This document shows, in pieces, positions 26,243-38,300 of a DNA stretch of 64,000 bases. The notes beneath the pieces were generated by a model that did not search any database, was not told the origin of the DNA, and worked only from the letters and a program-made list of their open reading frames with translations. A program made the position numbers and the translations under genes. Each line of letters opens with the position of its first letter. Position 1 is the stretch's first letter. The DNA is from Ephydatia muelleri (taxonomy: Eukaryota; Porifera; Demospongiae; Spongillida; Spongillidae), in the NCBI GenBank assembly GCA_013339895.1, contig JABACO010000020.1, positions 6,861,893 to 6,925,892 of the forward strand. Reading direction: 5' to 3'.

Positions 26243-26838
26243 TCATGAAGACTGAGATGATGCAGACGTAGACTGAAAGGTTCTATCCAGCACAACCACC
26301 CCCGCATAACTCCTGCCCTGCAAAAGGGTGCCGCGCGCCTGCAGCCACGTGCTGTGCGTCGAGTCGTAGACCTCGATCGTGTTCAGGTTGCTCATCCCGT
26401 CGTCGCCGCCCAACACGTACAGCAGGTTGTGCACCACGATCGCCGCCGCGTTGCGCCTGCACGTGGACATGTCGGGGACGCCCGTCCACTTGTTCGTGCG
26501 CGGGTCGTAGCACTCGATGCTCTTGCGAATGTCGGGGCCGTCGTGGCCCCCGATGGCGTAGAGGCAGTTATCCATGACGGCCACGGCGGCCCCGCTGCGT
26601 CGCTGGTGCATCGGCTCGATCAGGGTCCAACGGTCGAGAGAGGGGTCGTAGCGCTCCACGGAGCTCAGGCACTGACGACTGATGCCGTCATACCCACCCA
26701 CCGCGTAGATGCACGAGTTGAGCACAATCACGCCCACGCTGGAGCGTCTCGTCGTCATGGACGCCACGCTGGTCCACTGACCCGTCTCTGCAGTTTTAGG
26801 AGTGGGCATTTTTAATGCCCGTTAAAAAATATTAAAAA

Positions 26839-26897
<59 letters not shown>

Positions 26898-29049
26898 CTG
26901 TGATTGTGTGTGTGAGAGACATGCGCACGTTCTATCTTCGCTGTAAAAAAGAACAAGATACCCTCAATACTTGCCTGTGTTTCAGTAAAGGACAAGATTT
27001 AGCCTACTCATTAATGATGCATCTCCAATCCATTTCCCCCTATTCAACAACATCGGGTTCTAATTGGAGCCACCTATATGCATAGCAACGAATGATACTA
27101 CAAGGGCCACATAATGTTCATAGTGCATTGGTCACCTGAGCTCAGTGAAACATCAATTGCATCAATTTATTCATCAGTGGGTTAACTGTTAATACATGTA
27201 GATTCACATGCTAGTCTACTCTGGACCCTCGGAAAACTCATCCATCATTACCATCTTTCTCTCCTACCAAGATGAAAAGTGCTATAGAGTTGCACCCCCC
27301 CCCCCTCCCCCCGTCTCCACCCAGTCCACTTACCAGGGTCAAATCTCTCAGTACTCTCCAGTCCATTGGTCCCATCAAAGCCTCCAATTGCATACAGAGA
27401 GCCATTCACCACAGCCACGCCCAACGTGCATCGGCGAGTGACCATTGGGGCCACGGGGGTCCACACAGGTCTCTCCTGCTCCAGGTCCAACTTCTCAGCC
27501 GAGCTAAACACATAGCAGGGAAGGAGGGGAGGAGGGTAAGGCACAAAGAGGTCATACAACTGGAAAGGACAAAATGGAGAGGTGAGGAAGAGGGAATGTG
27601 AAAAGGCTAGGAAAAAAATAGAAGTGGGGAGAGACAAAAAAGGAAGGAAAGAGAAAGGTGAGAAAGAGATGAGAATGAGAGACTAGAGGTACAGGGAAAA
27701 GATGTCCAGTGTATAACAAAAGAGAAATCTAGGTCGAATGGCAAGGAGAAAGAGAGGAAGCATTTCAATACCTCACTCTAGCTGCTCCATCAAATCCACC
27801 CACAGCATACACAAACCCGTTCAGCACAGCAACGCCGCAGCGACACCGTCGTATCGTCAGCTCGGGGCCGAGCACGCTCGTGTGGCTCTTCACGTCGTAC
27901 ACCTCCGTGGTCCTGATGGCCTTGGGGGCCTGACCCCCGACAATCAGTATGTACTGGGGCCCCCCAATGCGCGCCCTGGAGAGCACAGGCCTGTGGCTGC
28001 CGGCGTTCCTCTCCGCCGGAGGGGTCAGGTGGTACGTGAGCGCCCGGATGATGAAGTCCTTGCACTGCGTGTGGGAGTTGAGCAGACTCTCGGACGATAC
28101 GTTCTTCAGGATGTACTCCGTGCTAAGGAACTCGTAGCGGACGTGTTCGATGAGTTCGGGGAGGTGCTGCAGCCTCGTCTGAAGGTCGCACTTGACCCAC
28201 TGGATGACGGCCTCGTACACTTCCGTCTCGCACGCCACGCCCAGGTCGTTGCTGGCTATGAGCTCAACGATGCCAGGAAGGGGGAGGGCGTTGAACTCTT
28301 CGCATGTCCTGACGTCAGAGAAGTGCTTCTTGGCGTACAGCTGCGACTCGGAGAAGAGCTCGGGGCATGAGTATAGATCGGCAAAGGCCATGAAGCCGAG
28401 GCAGTTGGTTGGTCGTAGCTTGTGCTTCAGGAAGCTGCAGCAGTCGTCACGCACCTGCTCCAGCTGGAGGAGGTTGGCTGTGGGCAACAGCTGCTGGACG
28501 TTCTCTTCGTTCACTTCGATCTGCCCCGTGTAGATGAAGTTGATCACGTGCTCTACAGCCCCGGCGTCCACTTCTTTTAAGACGACAACGTCCTGGCGAC
28601 TTTCTGATAGCTCACCTGGCATTTAATGAAGGCAGAAAGTAAATGTTTTATGTACATATACATTTAACAAACAAAGGCACAAACGAAAGCTCTCACAGCA
28701 GCAAAGTGTGCAAGTCGCACGCGTATTTAAAATTACCTGCGAACATGCCTCTGAAGTAAGGGCACACGGCTGCTAGTACAACTCGATGGGCCGGAAAGCT
28801 TCTCTCCCCGACCTTGATCACAATATCGCACAGCTTCCCCTGCTTTCGGAGGTCGTCCATTGCGAGAAAACCTGTTTCCCACACCTTCCTGGACCCACAG
28901 GCTCGCTTGGCGTTCTCCTCCATCGCCATGTCAGCTTCCACGCTCGGACACTGTGGCGTTCTCCGACTTTCTGAAGCATTGTTTGACTTGACAGAAGAAC
29001 TTGAAGGCCCTTGCTTGTCTTCCGTACCACTGCCAAAGCCACTAGCCAT
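26243..29049 (-). CDS. KLHL2/KLHL3-like BTB-BACK-kelch protein
   Basis: Family members are substrate adaptors of Cullin-3 ubiquitin ligases. The BTB domain binds CUL3 and the kelch propeller binds the target. There are four exons on the minus strand: 29049-~28738 (start MASGFGSG, first half of BTB, HRVVLAAVCPYFRGMF), ~28621-~27779 (rest of BTB, BACK, first kelch blade), ~27504-~27339 (kelch) and ~26794-26243 (three to four blades, stop after SSQSS). The reading frames join across canonical GT-AG sites. Blade motifs such as YAVGGYDG, YAIGGHDG and YVLGGDDG, and the pattern SRQCLSSVERYDP, resemble KLHL2/KLHL3 more than other kelch families as I recall them. The last exon is GC-richer than its surroundings. 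Orthology within the family is inferred, not tested. Confidence 0.88.
26839..26896. repeat. (GT)n microsatellite in KLHL intron
   Basis: About 57 bases of pure GT lie just upstream (in gene sense) of the last KLHL exon, within about 50 bases of its acceptor. Confidence 0.95.
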
Positions 29050-29373
29050 TGTACTAAATAATTAATAGACGTGTTGTTAGGCACCTCTTCCCCAGACAAA
29101 GTTATTTAGTCGCGTGAGTCGTAACATTACATAGTTAATTAAGCTCGGGATAAAGTTCTATGGGCCCCATTACACATAGGAAGAGATAAGTGCATGTTGA
29201 ACATCAACATTCGAGCAATAAAGTGCGCAAGACCACACCCAGAAGTGGTGTTACAATTGCCAGCATACCGAATACAAATACATCCTGCATCGTGTGTACC
29301 AGTATATATATATTTGTAAAAAAAAAACACACACACACACACTTGTTGACGGATAGCACTCAAGCCACAGCAC

Positions 29374-31020
29374 TCAAGCCGCCACAGGTTGCCTCCGTGT
29401 CTGCTTCTGTTTGGCTTCACCCTCTGTGCCTTGGTGAACCACAGAGTAAGGACAGGGGAAAACAGAAACCACGTGATATCACAAACCTGCTGTCAGATCT
29501 CCTGTGGGAACCTCTGGTAGTTCGGTTGTGACATCCGCTGTTATCCCACCAGTAGGAACCTCTGGAAGCTGCCCCTGAGGTGTGCAACCATTAGACAAGG
29601 ACACGTGGTAATGTCCCTCCCCTCCCCCACACCCACTGCAAGTATGCTATCCAGCTCATTCGCAATGGCATCTTCGTCCTCTTGGGTTAGGTTCTGACCC
29701 AGAAGCTCATCAATTTGCTGCAAGGGGCAAAATTATCATAAAAATGCACACATCATTGAATGGTTGAATTGGGAGGACCTACCCTCTGGTACTCAATGGC
29801 TTCAGCTGTGTCATCCATGATCTTCTCCACGTCTTCCAATGACATCATCTAACAGGGAAGGGTACAACATAACTCCCAGGCTGGTGTCCCCTCCTCCCCA
29901 TTCCACCTCCCTTCCTCTCCTCTCTCCCACTCCTCTTCCTTAGCCTTCCCAAACTTCACAGACTGCAAGCCACAACTCGTGATAAACGAGCTTCATCACA
30001 CAAACTCATAAGGACAAGGCAATGTAAGCACAGATGGAATTGGGCGAGCTTGCATGTAATTACTTCCTTTGACTTAAAATTACTTCCCACAAGGTCAAGG
30101 TACTGCTGTCAGCTTTGTCGGCCATTCCGGCACCGCTTCTCCACCTCCAACAGAAGGATATGGCAGCAGTGCACTGCTGAGCAACTGGCCAATTGCAACC
30201 ACCAAGAATTCAACCCTCCACAGGACATTTGGTATCATTTCCTAACCCTCTACCCCCGCCCAGTCCTTCCCTGACCCCAAGCTTACCTGGTGCATCTTCT
30301 CCAGACATTCGTTCCCTTGTTTTAAACCCTCCACCACCTGTATTTCCACCTGAGCGTACTCGATCCTTTCCACCATCTCTTGCAGGTTATCCAGCTGTGT
30401 GTCGGTCTTTGTTAGCATGCCCTCAAGGTAGCGCTTCTTTTTAAGGAGCAGCTTTGCTTTTCTACAAAGAAGCATAAACGGACGTTTGATCTTAGTACAA
30501 TGCCGGTGGGTGGGGCAAACGTTTTTGTGTGTGAAAATCAAAAATGGCACGACGCTATTATCATAACTATCTATGCTATTATTAAACGCTGATGCAACGA
30601 AAACACTGCCTTTGTAGTACGGTAGCAGACTACACAGCGCACCCCACAGAAACCCCGGTTACACAAGTGTACTCACTCCTTCTTTCCATCTCTAAGAAGC
30701 TGTTTGGCGCACTCCTTTTCTTTCTCCAACTGCGTGGTTATCTACCATGTTTAAAAAGTGTTAGAGGTATCAACAGGTGTGGTTTTACGTTAATAGTTCA
30801 CCTTCTTCTGATACAAGTGTAGCTTGTCTCTTTGCTGTTTGAGGGACTATACACAGGACATGGCGGGGATTATAATCCGTTTAGACCACTGTTGTACACC
30901 TCCCACCCCCTCCTTCCCCCAACAACTCACTAGTACGGCTCTGTCCTGCTCGCTAATGCGGCTAGGTCGGTTCTGGTTCTCCTGATGCCCACCCCTGAAG
31001 AGGCGCAATAGGTTACCCAT
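29374..31020 (-). CDS. CHMP6: CHMP6, ESCRT-III subunit (VPS20)
   Basis: CHMP6 links ESCRT-II to ESCRT-III on endosomes and starts filament assembly during multivesicular body formation. Exons in gene order: 31020-~30932, ~30845-~30801, ~30741-~30677, ~30461-30285, ~29850-~29783, ~29718-~29641, ~29580-~29487 and ~29432-29374. The product starts MGNLLRLFRG, carrying the Gly2 N-myristoylation context known for CHMP6, then ISEQDRAVL and the long basic coiled-coil helices (KKKRYLEGMLTKTDTQLDNL). It ends with an acidic stretch (LTQEDEDAIANELD), LPEVPTG and a QTRRQPVAA tail close to the vertebrate C-terminus. The LPEVPTG segment occurs twice, an unusual local duplication. Phases were checked at most junctions. 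The gene starts head to head with the RAMA-domain gene. Confidence 0.92.
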
Positions 31021-31174
31021 TGGTGATTTTTAATAATCATTGATACCCATTCCATCCATATATGGCGACACAAATTAGTACTGTTTATTTATTTATTTTT
31101 GGCACGCCACATGTACCAGGGCTTACTGCTTTACTTTCAGCCGAAAAATTATGACCAAGCTAGAAGGGACGGGG

Positions 31175-31205
<31 letters not shown>

Positions 31206-31339
31206 GTAGGGTGGGGTGGGGGAGGCTGACCGCAAAAATTAGCTTTAGTATCGTGTCCTGTCTGGGATCGAGAACGAGGTACAATAATTAAGACATTACG
31301 TAATCACGCACAGCTGGAAAAAAATAAAGGCTCTATAGC
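31021..31339. promoter_or_regulatory. Divergent promoter region, CHMP6 / RAMA-domain gene
   Basis: A gap of about 320 bp separates the two start codons, which point away from each other. It contains a (GA)n run at about 31179-31205 and an AT-rich stretch at 31080-31100. It is probably a shared bidirectional promoter. No specific factor site is claimed. Confidence 0.6.
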
Positions 31340-34290
31340 ATGATGTCCGAAGACAGTGACGCTACAACCCTCGAGGGGACCCAATCCGATGTTAGCGACG
31401 AAGAACAGGGCTCACCTTCCGTACTGTGTCCTCATGGACGATGCGACAAGAACAGGTAAGTGAATTGTCGCGGCACAATAACGTTTTTTTTACACTAGGG
31501 TAGGTACAACGTTGGCTTTCCTTGTTGCTTCGAAGCACGATAGGCTCACGGCTCTCGAAAATTATTAGGCTTCTGCGAGATACCAATATTGCAAGAAGAG
31601 GCGCCTGCAGGCAGAGATTATCTCTGCCTTACAGGAGTCAGGATTCGTCACAGACCAACCACTGTTTTCTGACGTGACAATATAACTGATTCCATATTTT
31701 CTTTCCTAATAACTGGTTGGAACAAAGGCAATGGCATCTGTTGCTAGTTCCATAGTCTCAGCAGGCTCACATTGATTTGTTTACATTCTAGTCTTGCCTC
31801 CGTATCATGATATGTAACTGCACTTCTGCCATGCGCAGTAGCGCCAGTATGTCTGCAACCAACTCGTGCATGTGCATTTACATACACATCACTCCCATCG
31901 CCTTACGAATATCCATTAGGAAATCTAGTGAAACTTGTGTCATCAATGGTGTTTCATTTTTATAATGCTCTTTGCTTCATTTTGAAGGATATGACCATGC
32001 TAGTGTGCAGGTCACCCAGTAACAGGAGACCACTCTCCCATAGTCCTTGCACTATTAACTTCCCTACTGTAAACATCAGCTAAGAAAAAATAGGCGCTAT
32101 CTTTTCCACCCTCACACACCAGCAGTGAACCATCCTCCAGCAAACCAACCACCACTTCCACCTCTATTTCTTCCGGGCAAAATGCTCACTCGAATTTAGA
32201 GTTCCTCTCACACCAACAGCTCAAGATTATCGATCAACTTACATCAAAATGTGAACTCACCCTCTTAATAACACATATTTTGACCAAATTATTAAACGCA
32301 TGCCTTTTCTTGCAGGCAGTCCTCATATGGTGCAAGAGCTGACAAAAGAGGCCCTAGAAATAGAGGCTCGCTTGAAGAATATCAGTGAAGCCAATCGGCA
32401 AGAAAGGAAGAGATTGTCAGAAGCACATGTTGCACTGTCCTCAGGATCCCAGCCCCCTGGGGGGATCGCAAAGGAGATTTTGAGGGAACGGGTGATGGCC
32501 CTTGCTGGCCAACAGAAGACGCTGCTTCAGTGTGTCGTGCGACAGAAGCGTATTGGCAGTGAAGTCGCTCTTCTTGTAGCAAAGCCATTAGAAGCATTGG
32601 CAAGACTGGAGCAGCCACAGGAGGCTTGCTCAACAAAGCCTGTGGGACCAGTTCCAGCCAAGGCTTGTCCCCTTCTACCTCAAGGACCGGGCTTTCCACT
32701 TACTGTGCCTGCTCCTCTGGCTACACCTCTTCCACCATCAAATCAGCCACCTTCACTTTATCAACCACCTCCACCCCAATCACCATTTCAACCTCTTCCA
32801 CCTTCTCATCAACTACCTCCACACCAACCACCATTTCCACATCCACTTCTTCCACCTTCACATCAATCACCTCCACTTCAACTACCTATTCCACCTTCAA
32901 ATCAACCACCTCTTCCACTTCCACACCAACTCCCTCTCCCACCTTCAAACCAACAACCACTTCTATCTTCACTCCCACAAAATCCCATATCTTCAAACCA
33001 GCCACCCCTTCCATCACCTTCAAACCAGACACCCATTCCATCTTCACTCCCATCATCAAACCAGCCACCCCTCCTCCCATCAAACCTAACAGAACCAGTG
33101 CCTCTGACATCTCTTATCAAGTGTGGACTGCTTCTTCCCAATGATGATGCTATTTCATGCAACCTTTTAGTAAGATCTAGTTATCAAAATTGCTCATGCA
33201 AAACATTCCAATTTCTACCTCTTTTGCAGGGGTGTGAGTTCAAAGCATCTCTTTTCCATGATGGCAGACTAAAGTCCCAGCCTGATGGAAAGATGTTCCA
33301 GACCCCACATCAATGGATCACCTCATGTTGGGCCATACTGGGCCATGAGAAGAGATGCAACAAGAAGCAAGCTTACAAAGCTGTAAGCCCCAGTGCCTCT
33401 TTTGATAAATCTAAATGCCAGAGCAAGATCAGTTTTGTACAACATTTGGTATCAGGTTGAAACAGTTCACTGAAGATATATATTAGCTACAGTAGACTCA
33501 CATTTGGTAATAAATGCAGTGGTACATATAAACACCACAGCGTGTCAACTTTTATGAGATAACAATCTCGTTCCGCTTGAGTGAAGCGACCTATGTTATT
33601 CAGATGTTCTGGATAACAATCTGAGTGAAGCAGATTAGTGACCTTATATCTGGATAACAATCTGAGTGAAGCAGATTAGTGACCTATTGTTTTCATGCTA
33701 CCAGATGTTCTACAAGGGAGTGGCCCTCACGTACTATTGTGAACAGTATAGCCTTAGGCAAGGTTGGTTTGTTATACCTTTTGTGTGGCTACCACTTAAG
33801 CAATCTCCTGCATGTCAATCTAAATTCAGTATCCAGCTATCTCAGTCAGAAAGAAATACTGCACTCAAGGCAGGCTCCCCAGCAAACTGACTGTAACACA
33901 GCTGCCACAGCTAAAAAGTGAGTGTGACCTGCTTAGATTTCAGACATCACTGTCTCCCTGTTGCTCATTATCTATGTTTCCTACACATGCATCTTAAAGA
34001 AATGGCATGAAACATTTAATCCTAATTACACTGGGACAATTATTTTATACCCCCTTGTCTAACTAGTACTAATCAGTGCCATAATTTGCTTTATTCTCAG
34101 CTTCACTGCCACATCAAACCCTCTTTACCCCATGGAGGTTCTGCTTGCCAGTGGAAGAGAGGTGGAGGTGATCCTATTGGGTGACACAAGTGGCACAAGT
34201 CTGAAACTGCCAGCAGACTTTTGGGGCACAAGTGATGTTGACATCTCTTCTAGCATGCTTTTAGCTATAGATAAAGATTTAGAGTGGTGA
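31340..34290 (+). CDS. RAMA-domain protein with coiled coil and proline-rich linker
   Basis: I do not recognise a named orthologue. Exons: 31340-31455 (MMSEDSD start, acidic, CPHGRCDKNR), ~31578-~31675 (YQYCKKRRLQAEIISALQ), 32317-~33168, ~33230-33381, ~33704-~33770, ~33853-~33917 and ~34101-34290. The large exon begins with a charged helix (EALEIEARLKNISEANRQ), continues with about 130 residues of Pro/Ser/Gln-rich repeats (PPSNQPPL types), and then enters a RAMA-like domain. That domain is split over three exons: LIKCGLLLPND, CEFKASLFHDGRL, QTPHQWITSCW and MFYKGVAL. RAMA domains occur in MPND, ANKRD31 and bacterial restriction systems, and are thought to act in DNA or chromatin recognition. 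Joining of exon 2 to the 32317 exon is not in phase as I read it, so an exon may be missing. An AATAAA lies at 34328. Confidence 0.7.
33596..33690. repeat. Local tandem duplication in RAMA gene intron
   Basis: A unit of about 45 bp containing GGATAACAATCTGAGTGAAG is present twice in direct order, with a diverged third copy just before it. It lies within the intron between the exons ending at 33381 and starting near 33704. Confidence 0.85.
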
Positions 34291-34439
34291 CCTTTGCCCC
34301 CGCGGAGGCCATAGTAGCGCGTTAACCAATAAAAATTCACAACACAATACTGTATTATTTCTGAGAAATTATATACTTGGAATGGAATGTGTGTTGTGGG
34401 TTATGTGCAAGCAGTAATAAATTGTAAATGCATTCAACA

Positions 34440-35162
34440 TTACGTTTTTACGCGCTTCGAAGGCAATTTCCAACCAGAACTAAACGCAACGTAAGCCTTT
34501 ACGTGGGGAGGAAGAGGAAGCTTATCAAAGTCCTTCGTGTCCCTTATCTCCATCCTTATCACACCGCGACAGAGGGCCTTCAAAGACAACACAGAGGACC
34601 GACTGTAGAGTAGGGTGAAGGTACTGTTGTTGGAACTCGCGCACACCATGGGGTACAGCTCCAGACTGGGGGGTACGTTCTGGTAGGCTAGTCCGCACGA
34701 AACACCATCCACTTCGAACGACAGAGTCCCATAGTACGCATCATAGTGTACTCCAATCAGGAACTTCTGGGGCTCGATGCCCTTCGGAGGAATCGTCGTT
34801 ACATACTTCCTAGTTTCTCCGTTGTGGTATAGCATGCCGTCGTAGTTAAGTCCCCAGCTGCCGCTATCCCTGCCCATAATGGGGTAATAGTCCATGTGGC
34901 TGGCCTGTAATGGAGTGTTTCTTGTGCCCAGTCCGACCATCTTGGCTTGGCCGTGTAATGGCGCGCCCAGCTCCACGTCGAAGACGTGTTCCATGTTGGC
35001 CTTGAGCGCTTTTGTACCCCTCGTAGCGGAACAACAAAGACTCTGTTGGTGGTGGTGGAACGTTACCGTCAACTTCGTGTCGTCGAGGGTAGCAGTCCTG
35101 TGGTGTTCCTTGTCGCACCAGTGCCACTGACACGCAGGTGCGCCGTTTTCTTCCTCCACCAT
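34440..35162 (-). CDS. SPSB3-like SPRY domain protein, single exon
   Basis: This is a 240-residue intronless gene. SPSB proteins use a SPRY domain to bind targets and a SOCS box to recruit an elongin/cullin ubiquitin ligase. The protein opens with QWHWCDKEHHRTATLDD, matching the WxWD...S/T start of SPSB3. It continues through the SPRY core (VELGAPLHGQAKMVGLGT, GRDSGSWGLNYDGMLYHNG, IGVHYDAYYGTLSFEVDG, LYPMVCAS) and ends in SLKALCRG and LPLPPHVKAYVAFSSGWKL, close to the SPSB3 tail. The divergent SOCS-box-like tail is typical of SPSB3, so Cullin-5 recruitment is uncertain. The 3' end faces the RAMA-domain gene stop 150 bp away. The start lies 174 bp from the JmjC gene start. Confidence 0.88.
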   Translation of the reverse strand: MVEEENGAPACQWHWCDKEHHRTATLDDTKLTVTFHHHQQSLCCSATRGTKALKANMEHVFDVELGAPLHGQAKMVGLGTRNTPLQASHMDYYPIMGRDSGSWGLNYDGMLYHNGETRKYVTTIPPKGIEPQKFLIGVHYDAYYGTLSFEVDGVSCGLAYQNVPPSLELYPMVCASSNNSTFTLLYSRSSVLSLKALCRGVIRMEIRDTKDFDKLPLPPHVKAYVAFSSGWKLPSKRVKT

Positions 35163-35335
35163 ATTACAGTATTATACGTGCGTGAGAACGAAATCTAATT
35201 CCGGAAGTACACTGTATATTGCTTGTCATAGAAGCATGCATTTCTATGTACATGTATGTCCTTTTTTTTTTTTTTTTTTTTTTTTTTTTCTTCCTGAAAG
35301 TGCACTTTATTTAGGAGTTATTGCTATACGTAATA
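35163..35335. promoter_or_regulatory. Divergent promoter region, SPSB3-like / JmjC gene
   Basis: About 173 bp separates the two start codons, which point outward. It contains an uninterrupted T tract of about 28 bases (35262-35289), poly(dA:dT) of the kind that excludes nucleosomes at promoters. Confidence 0.6.
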
Positions 35336-38300
35336 ATGATAAGAGTTTTCTGCTTATTGGTATACTGCGTGCTAGTCCGTGTCGCTGAACTGTCAAGTGC
35401 CTCCAAACTCCCCTACATTGCATCTTCCGATCTTTCCCAAGTCCTATCAGAGCGCTGTGCACTGCTGGGTGTTCCTCCATACGGCGATAATCAGCTGGTG
35501 CCGGAACTCCTGGCTAGCTTGCAGCTTATCTACGCGCGTGACCAGGACGTACTTATAGGTCAGTTTCATGCTGGGGACCAGTTTGGAGCTCTCAGTCTGT
35601 CGGCAAACGGAGCATATTCAAGTAACCAGTCAAGTTTGGTGTTGTACAAGCGTAACATCAAAGACAGGTCTTGTCTTATACAGCCGCCAAACGCAGCGCA
35701 TCACGTGCATGCTCAGCTGTACAGCGGGGACCTATCGGTCGACAGCTTGGTGAGCTTCGTTAATGAAGGGTGCGGGACGTTTAGAACTACTGAGCGCGGG
35801 AAGCTGACGCGCGCCGGGCTTCGTCGAGAACGCATGCATGGTAACCTGTACGGCGTAAGCCGGGATGAAGATGGGGCAGAGTGCCTGCGCATTAAGATGC
35901 CTAGCACCTCCGTCTTTGTGCGTGATTACTTGTTTCGTTCGAGACCAGTCGTGATCGAGGGCGCAATTAACGACTGGCCGGCGAGAGAGAAATGGACTAC
36001 AGAATTTCTTCTCGAGATGTACGGGAACAACACGGTGCACGTTAAGCTTACTCCCGATGGGAACTTTGAAGGCGTCGAGAGCGCAGATCGGTGGAAGGAT
36101 TACCGGTGGGATAGAATTCCAGAAAGCGTGCGTGCGCAGCTTCTATTTCCGGACCTTGTCGTGGTAAGACCGGCGTCGGCCGAGATGAAGTTCTCCCAAT
36201 TTCTGGACCTAACTATGGCGAAAAACAAGAGCTACTCTGCGTATCTGGAGTACTCCTCGATTCCCTACTATATGCCCGAGCTGACGAAGGACGTTAAAGA
36301 GCCGCCATTTGTTGAGGGGCTGTTGCACAAGCATCACCTCAATATGTGGCTGAGTGACGGGAGGACACTTGGGAAGTTGCACTTTGACCCTTATGATAAT
36401 TTACTTTGTCAGGTAAGCTGCGCTACAAACTTTACCATAATATGTACTACAATTATACATATCCTGTTGGAAATTAAAATTATCGTTTTAGTTTAATTTG
36501 GGAATTAGTATTATATTAAAGATTTGGTTTTATTAGCTATGGAGACAAACTTTGCCCCCTGCCACCTCTAACTAATATGGATAGGCCCATGTTAATGAAT
36601 TCACCAATGTTTGTCCAGGTCCAATGTAAATCTCACTGACATGCATGCGGATTGTAAGCCCATATTTTGAATTGCCATGGGCAGATATAGTGTGATCATT
36701 GCATAAGTAGTTCCAATGGTAAGCATGAGCTGACAATTGCTGAAGAATTTGCGGTCATTCCATACCATTTCAGCCTCAAGTTGGAAGCTATGCTTCATAG
36801 TTTGGTGCAATCTTTCATATTTGTTGGTCTTGATGCAAAGGTAATATTGGTGAAAGCAAAATTTTTCACCTTCGTGTTTTTTTCTGAGTTCTAACTTCTC
36901 ACAGGTTTTGCAGGGGTGAAGTTGGCATCAAATCGATACTCTTTTTATGTACAACCAATTTACGATATGAATTTACGAAGGAAGTTAAAATGGTTCAAAA
37001 TTAAACATGTTTAAGACACGCTTTGCAAAATTGAGGTCACTTGCAGGTTGCAACTCAACCTATTTATTTAGCAAAATTGTAGGCACTGATGTTCAGTTAA
37101 ACGTGAGGGCGCCATTTGTTTTTCTATTCAGCTGACTTCAGAAGTAAGTGATGTTTGTTTACAAGAGGTGTTACATAACTATCGCTTGCCTATTTAAACT
37201 GTGGTTCAGTGATCGGTTTTCGTGTGCACTCAAATAGCACACACGGAAACTTGGGGGAATTCCCTGAATTCTGCTGAGTCATATTTCACGATCACGGAAC
37301 CAAATTTATGGCATAGTTTCCTCTTGTAACCCTATATAAACACCACTTCTCAGAGTTGCGGTATACACAGCCAAATTGTTACAGCTTTGGAACATATATG
37401 TATACTATAACAAACTGTATCATAACTGTTCAACATCTTGGGTCAGCTATGATAGCAACCAATATCCTGATACATACATGTTCTTACATATTGTAACAGA
37501 ATGTGCCCACATTCTGATACATATACTACAGTTTGTATCATACATGTAAGTACATATATGTATCGTAACTGTTACCATTTCTGTATCAGATGTGGCAATA
37601 CCATACATGGAATGGTTTTTTATTACCAATGTGTTTGATATCCAAATATGGATTGCATAAAATTGGAACAGCAAATCAATGATTCATGGTTCATGGAATA
37701 TGTATTGTTCAGATTTACTATTGCTAGTATCCAAACATAAAATTGGAACAGCAAATCAATGATTCATGGTTCATGGAAGATGTATTGTTCAGATTTTACT
37801 ATTGCTAGTAGCTGCAAGATGCCTCATGTTCATCATTGAGTTGTTCGTGATCATGTGGTGAGTATATAGGAGACTGGATAGGAGGAGAGCTTGGACGTAA
37901 CTCATTTGTTGCACCAAATAAACCTTCTTCCTCTAGAAGAGCATTTTGAAAGTCCTCATCAGTAGGCTGTTGTCCATGGAACTCATCTTTTAACCACTGT
38001 GTAAAATGCTTGAAAGTATTGTTCTTGCTAGTAGGAGTTATCCTACAGTATTTTCGCTGCAGATGTAATGTATGCATTAACATCTACGCAAAACAAGGAT
38101 TTCTAATTACCAAAAGAGCCACATGATACAAGTATCCAGGCACCTTCTCTTGGACTGCTTTCAGCATGGGCATAAATTTGGCCACAAATTCACTACTTCT
38201 CAGATTGAGATACATCTCACATGGCTTATGTCCAAATACCTTTTTTTAAAATATTTTAGATTGATATATACAACAGCATTTCAACTTACTCTTCTTCTTT

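Noticed and set aside
26354-26815. + strand ORF of 153 codons opposite the last KLHL exon
   Set aside because: It is a shadow of the GC-rich kelch exon. Its His/Val/Ala/Arg composition has no domain, while the minus strand has clear kelch blades.
27738-28370. + strand ORF of 210 codons opposite KLHL exon 2
   Set aside because: It is antisense to the BTB/BACK coding exon with no recognisable motif.
32626-33144. Ser/Thr-rich + strand ORF overlapping the RAMA gene
   Set aside because: It is an alternative frame of the proline-rich exon. The main frame continues into the RAMA domain and has the correct splice phase.
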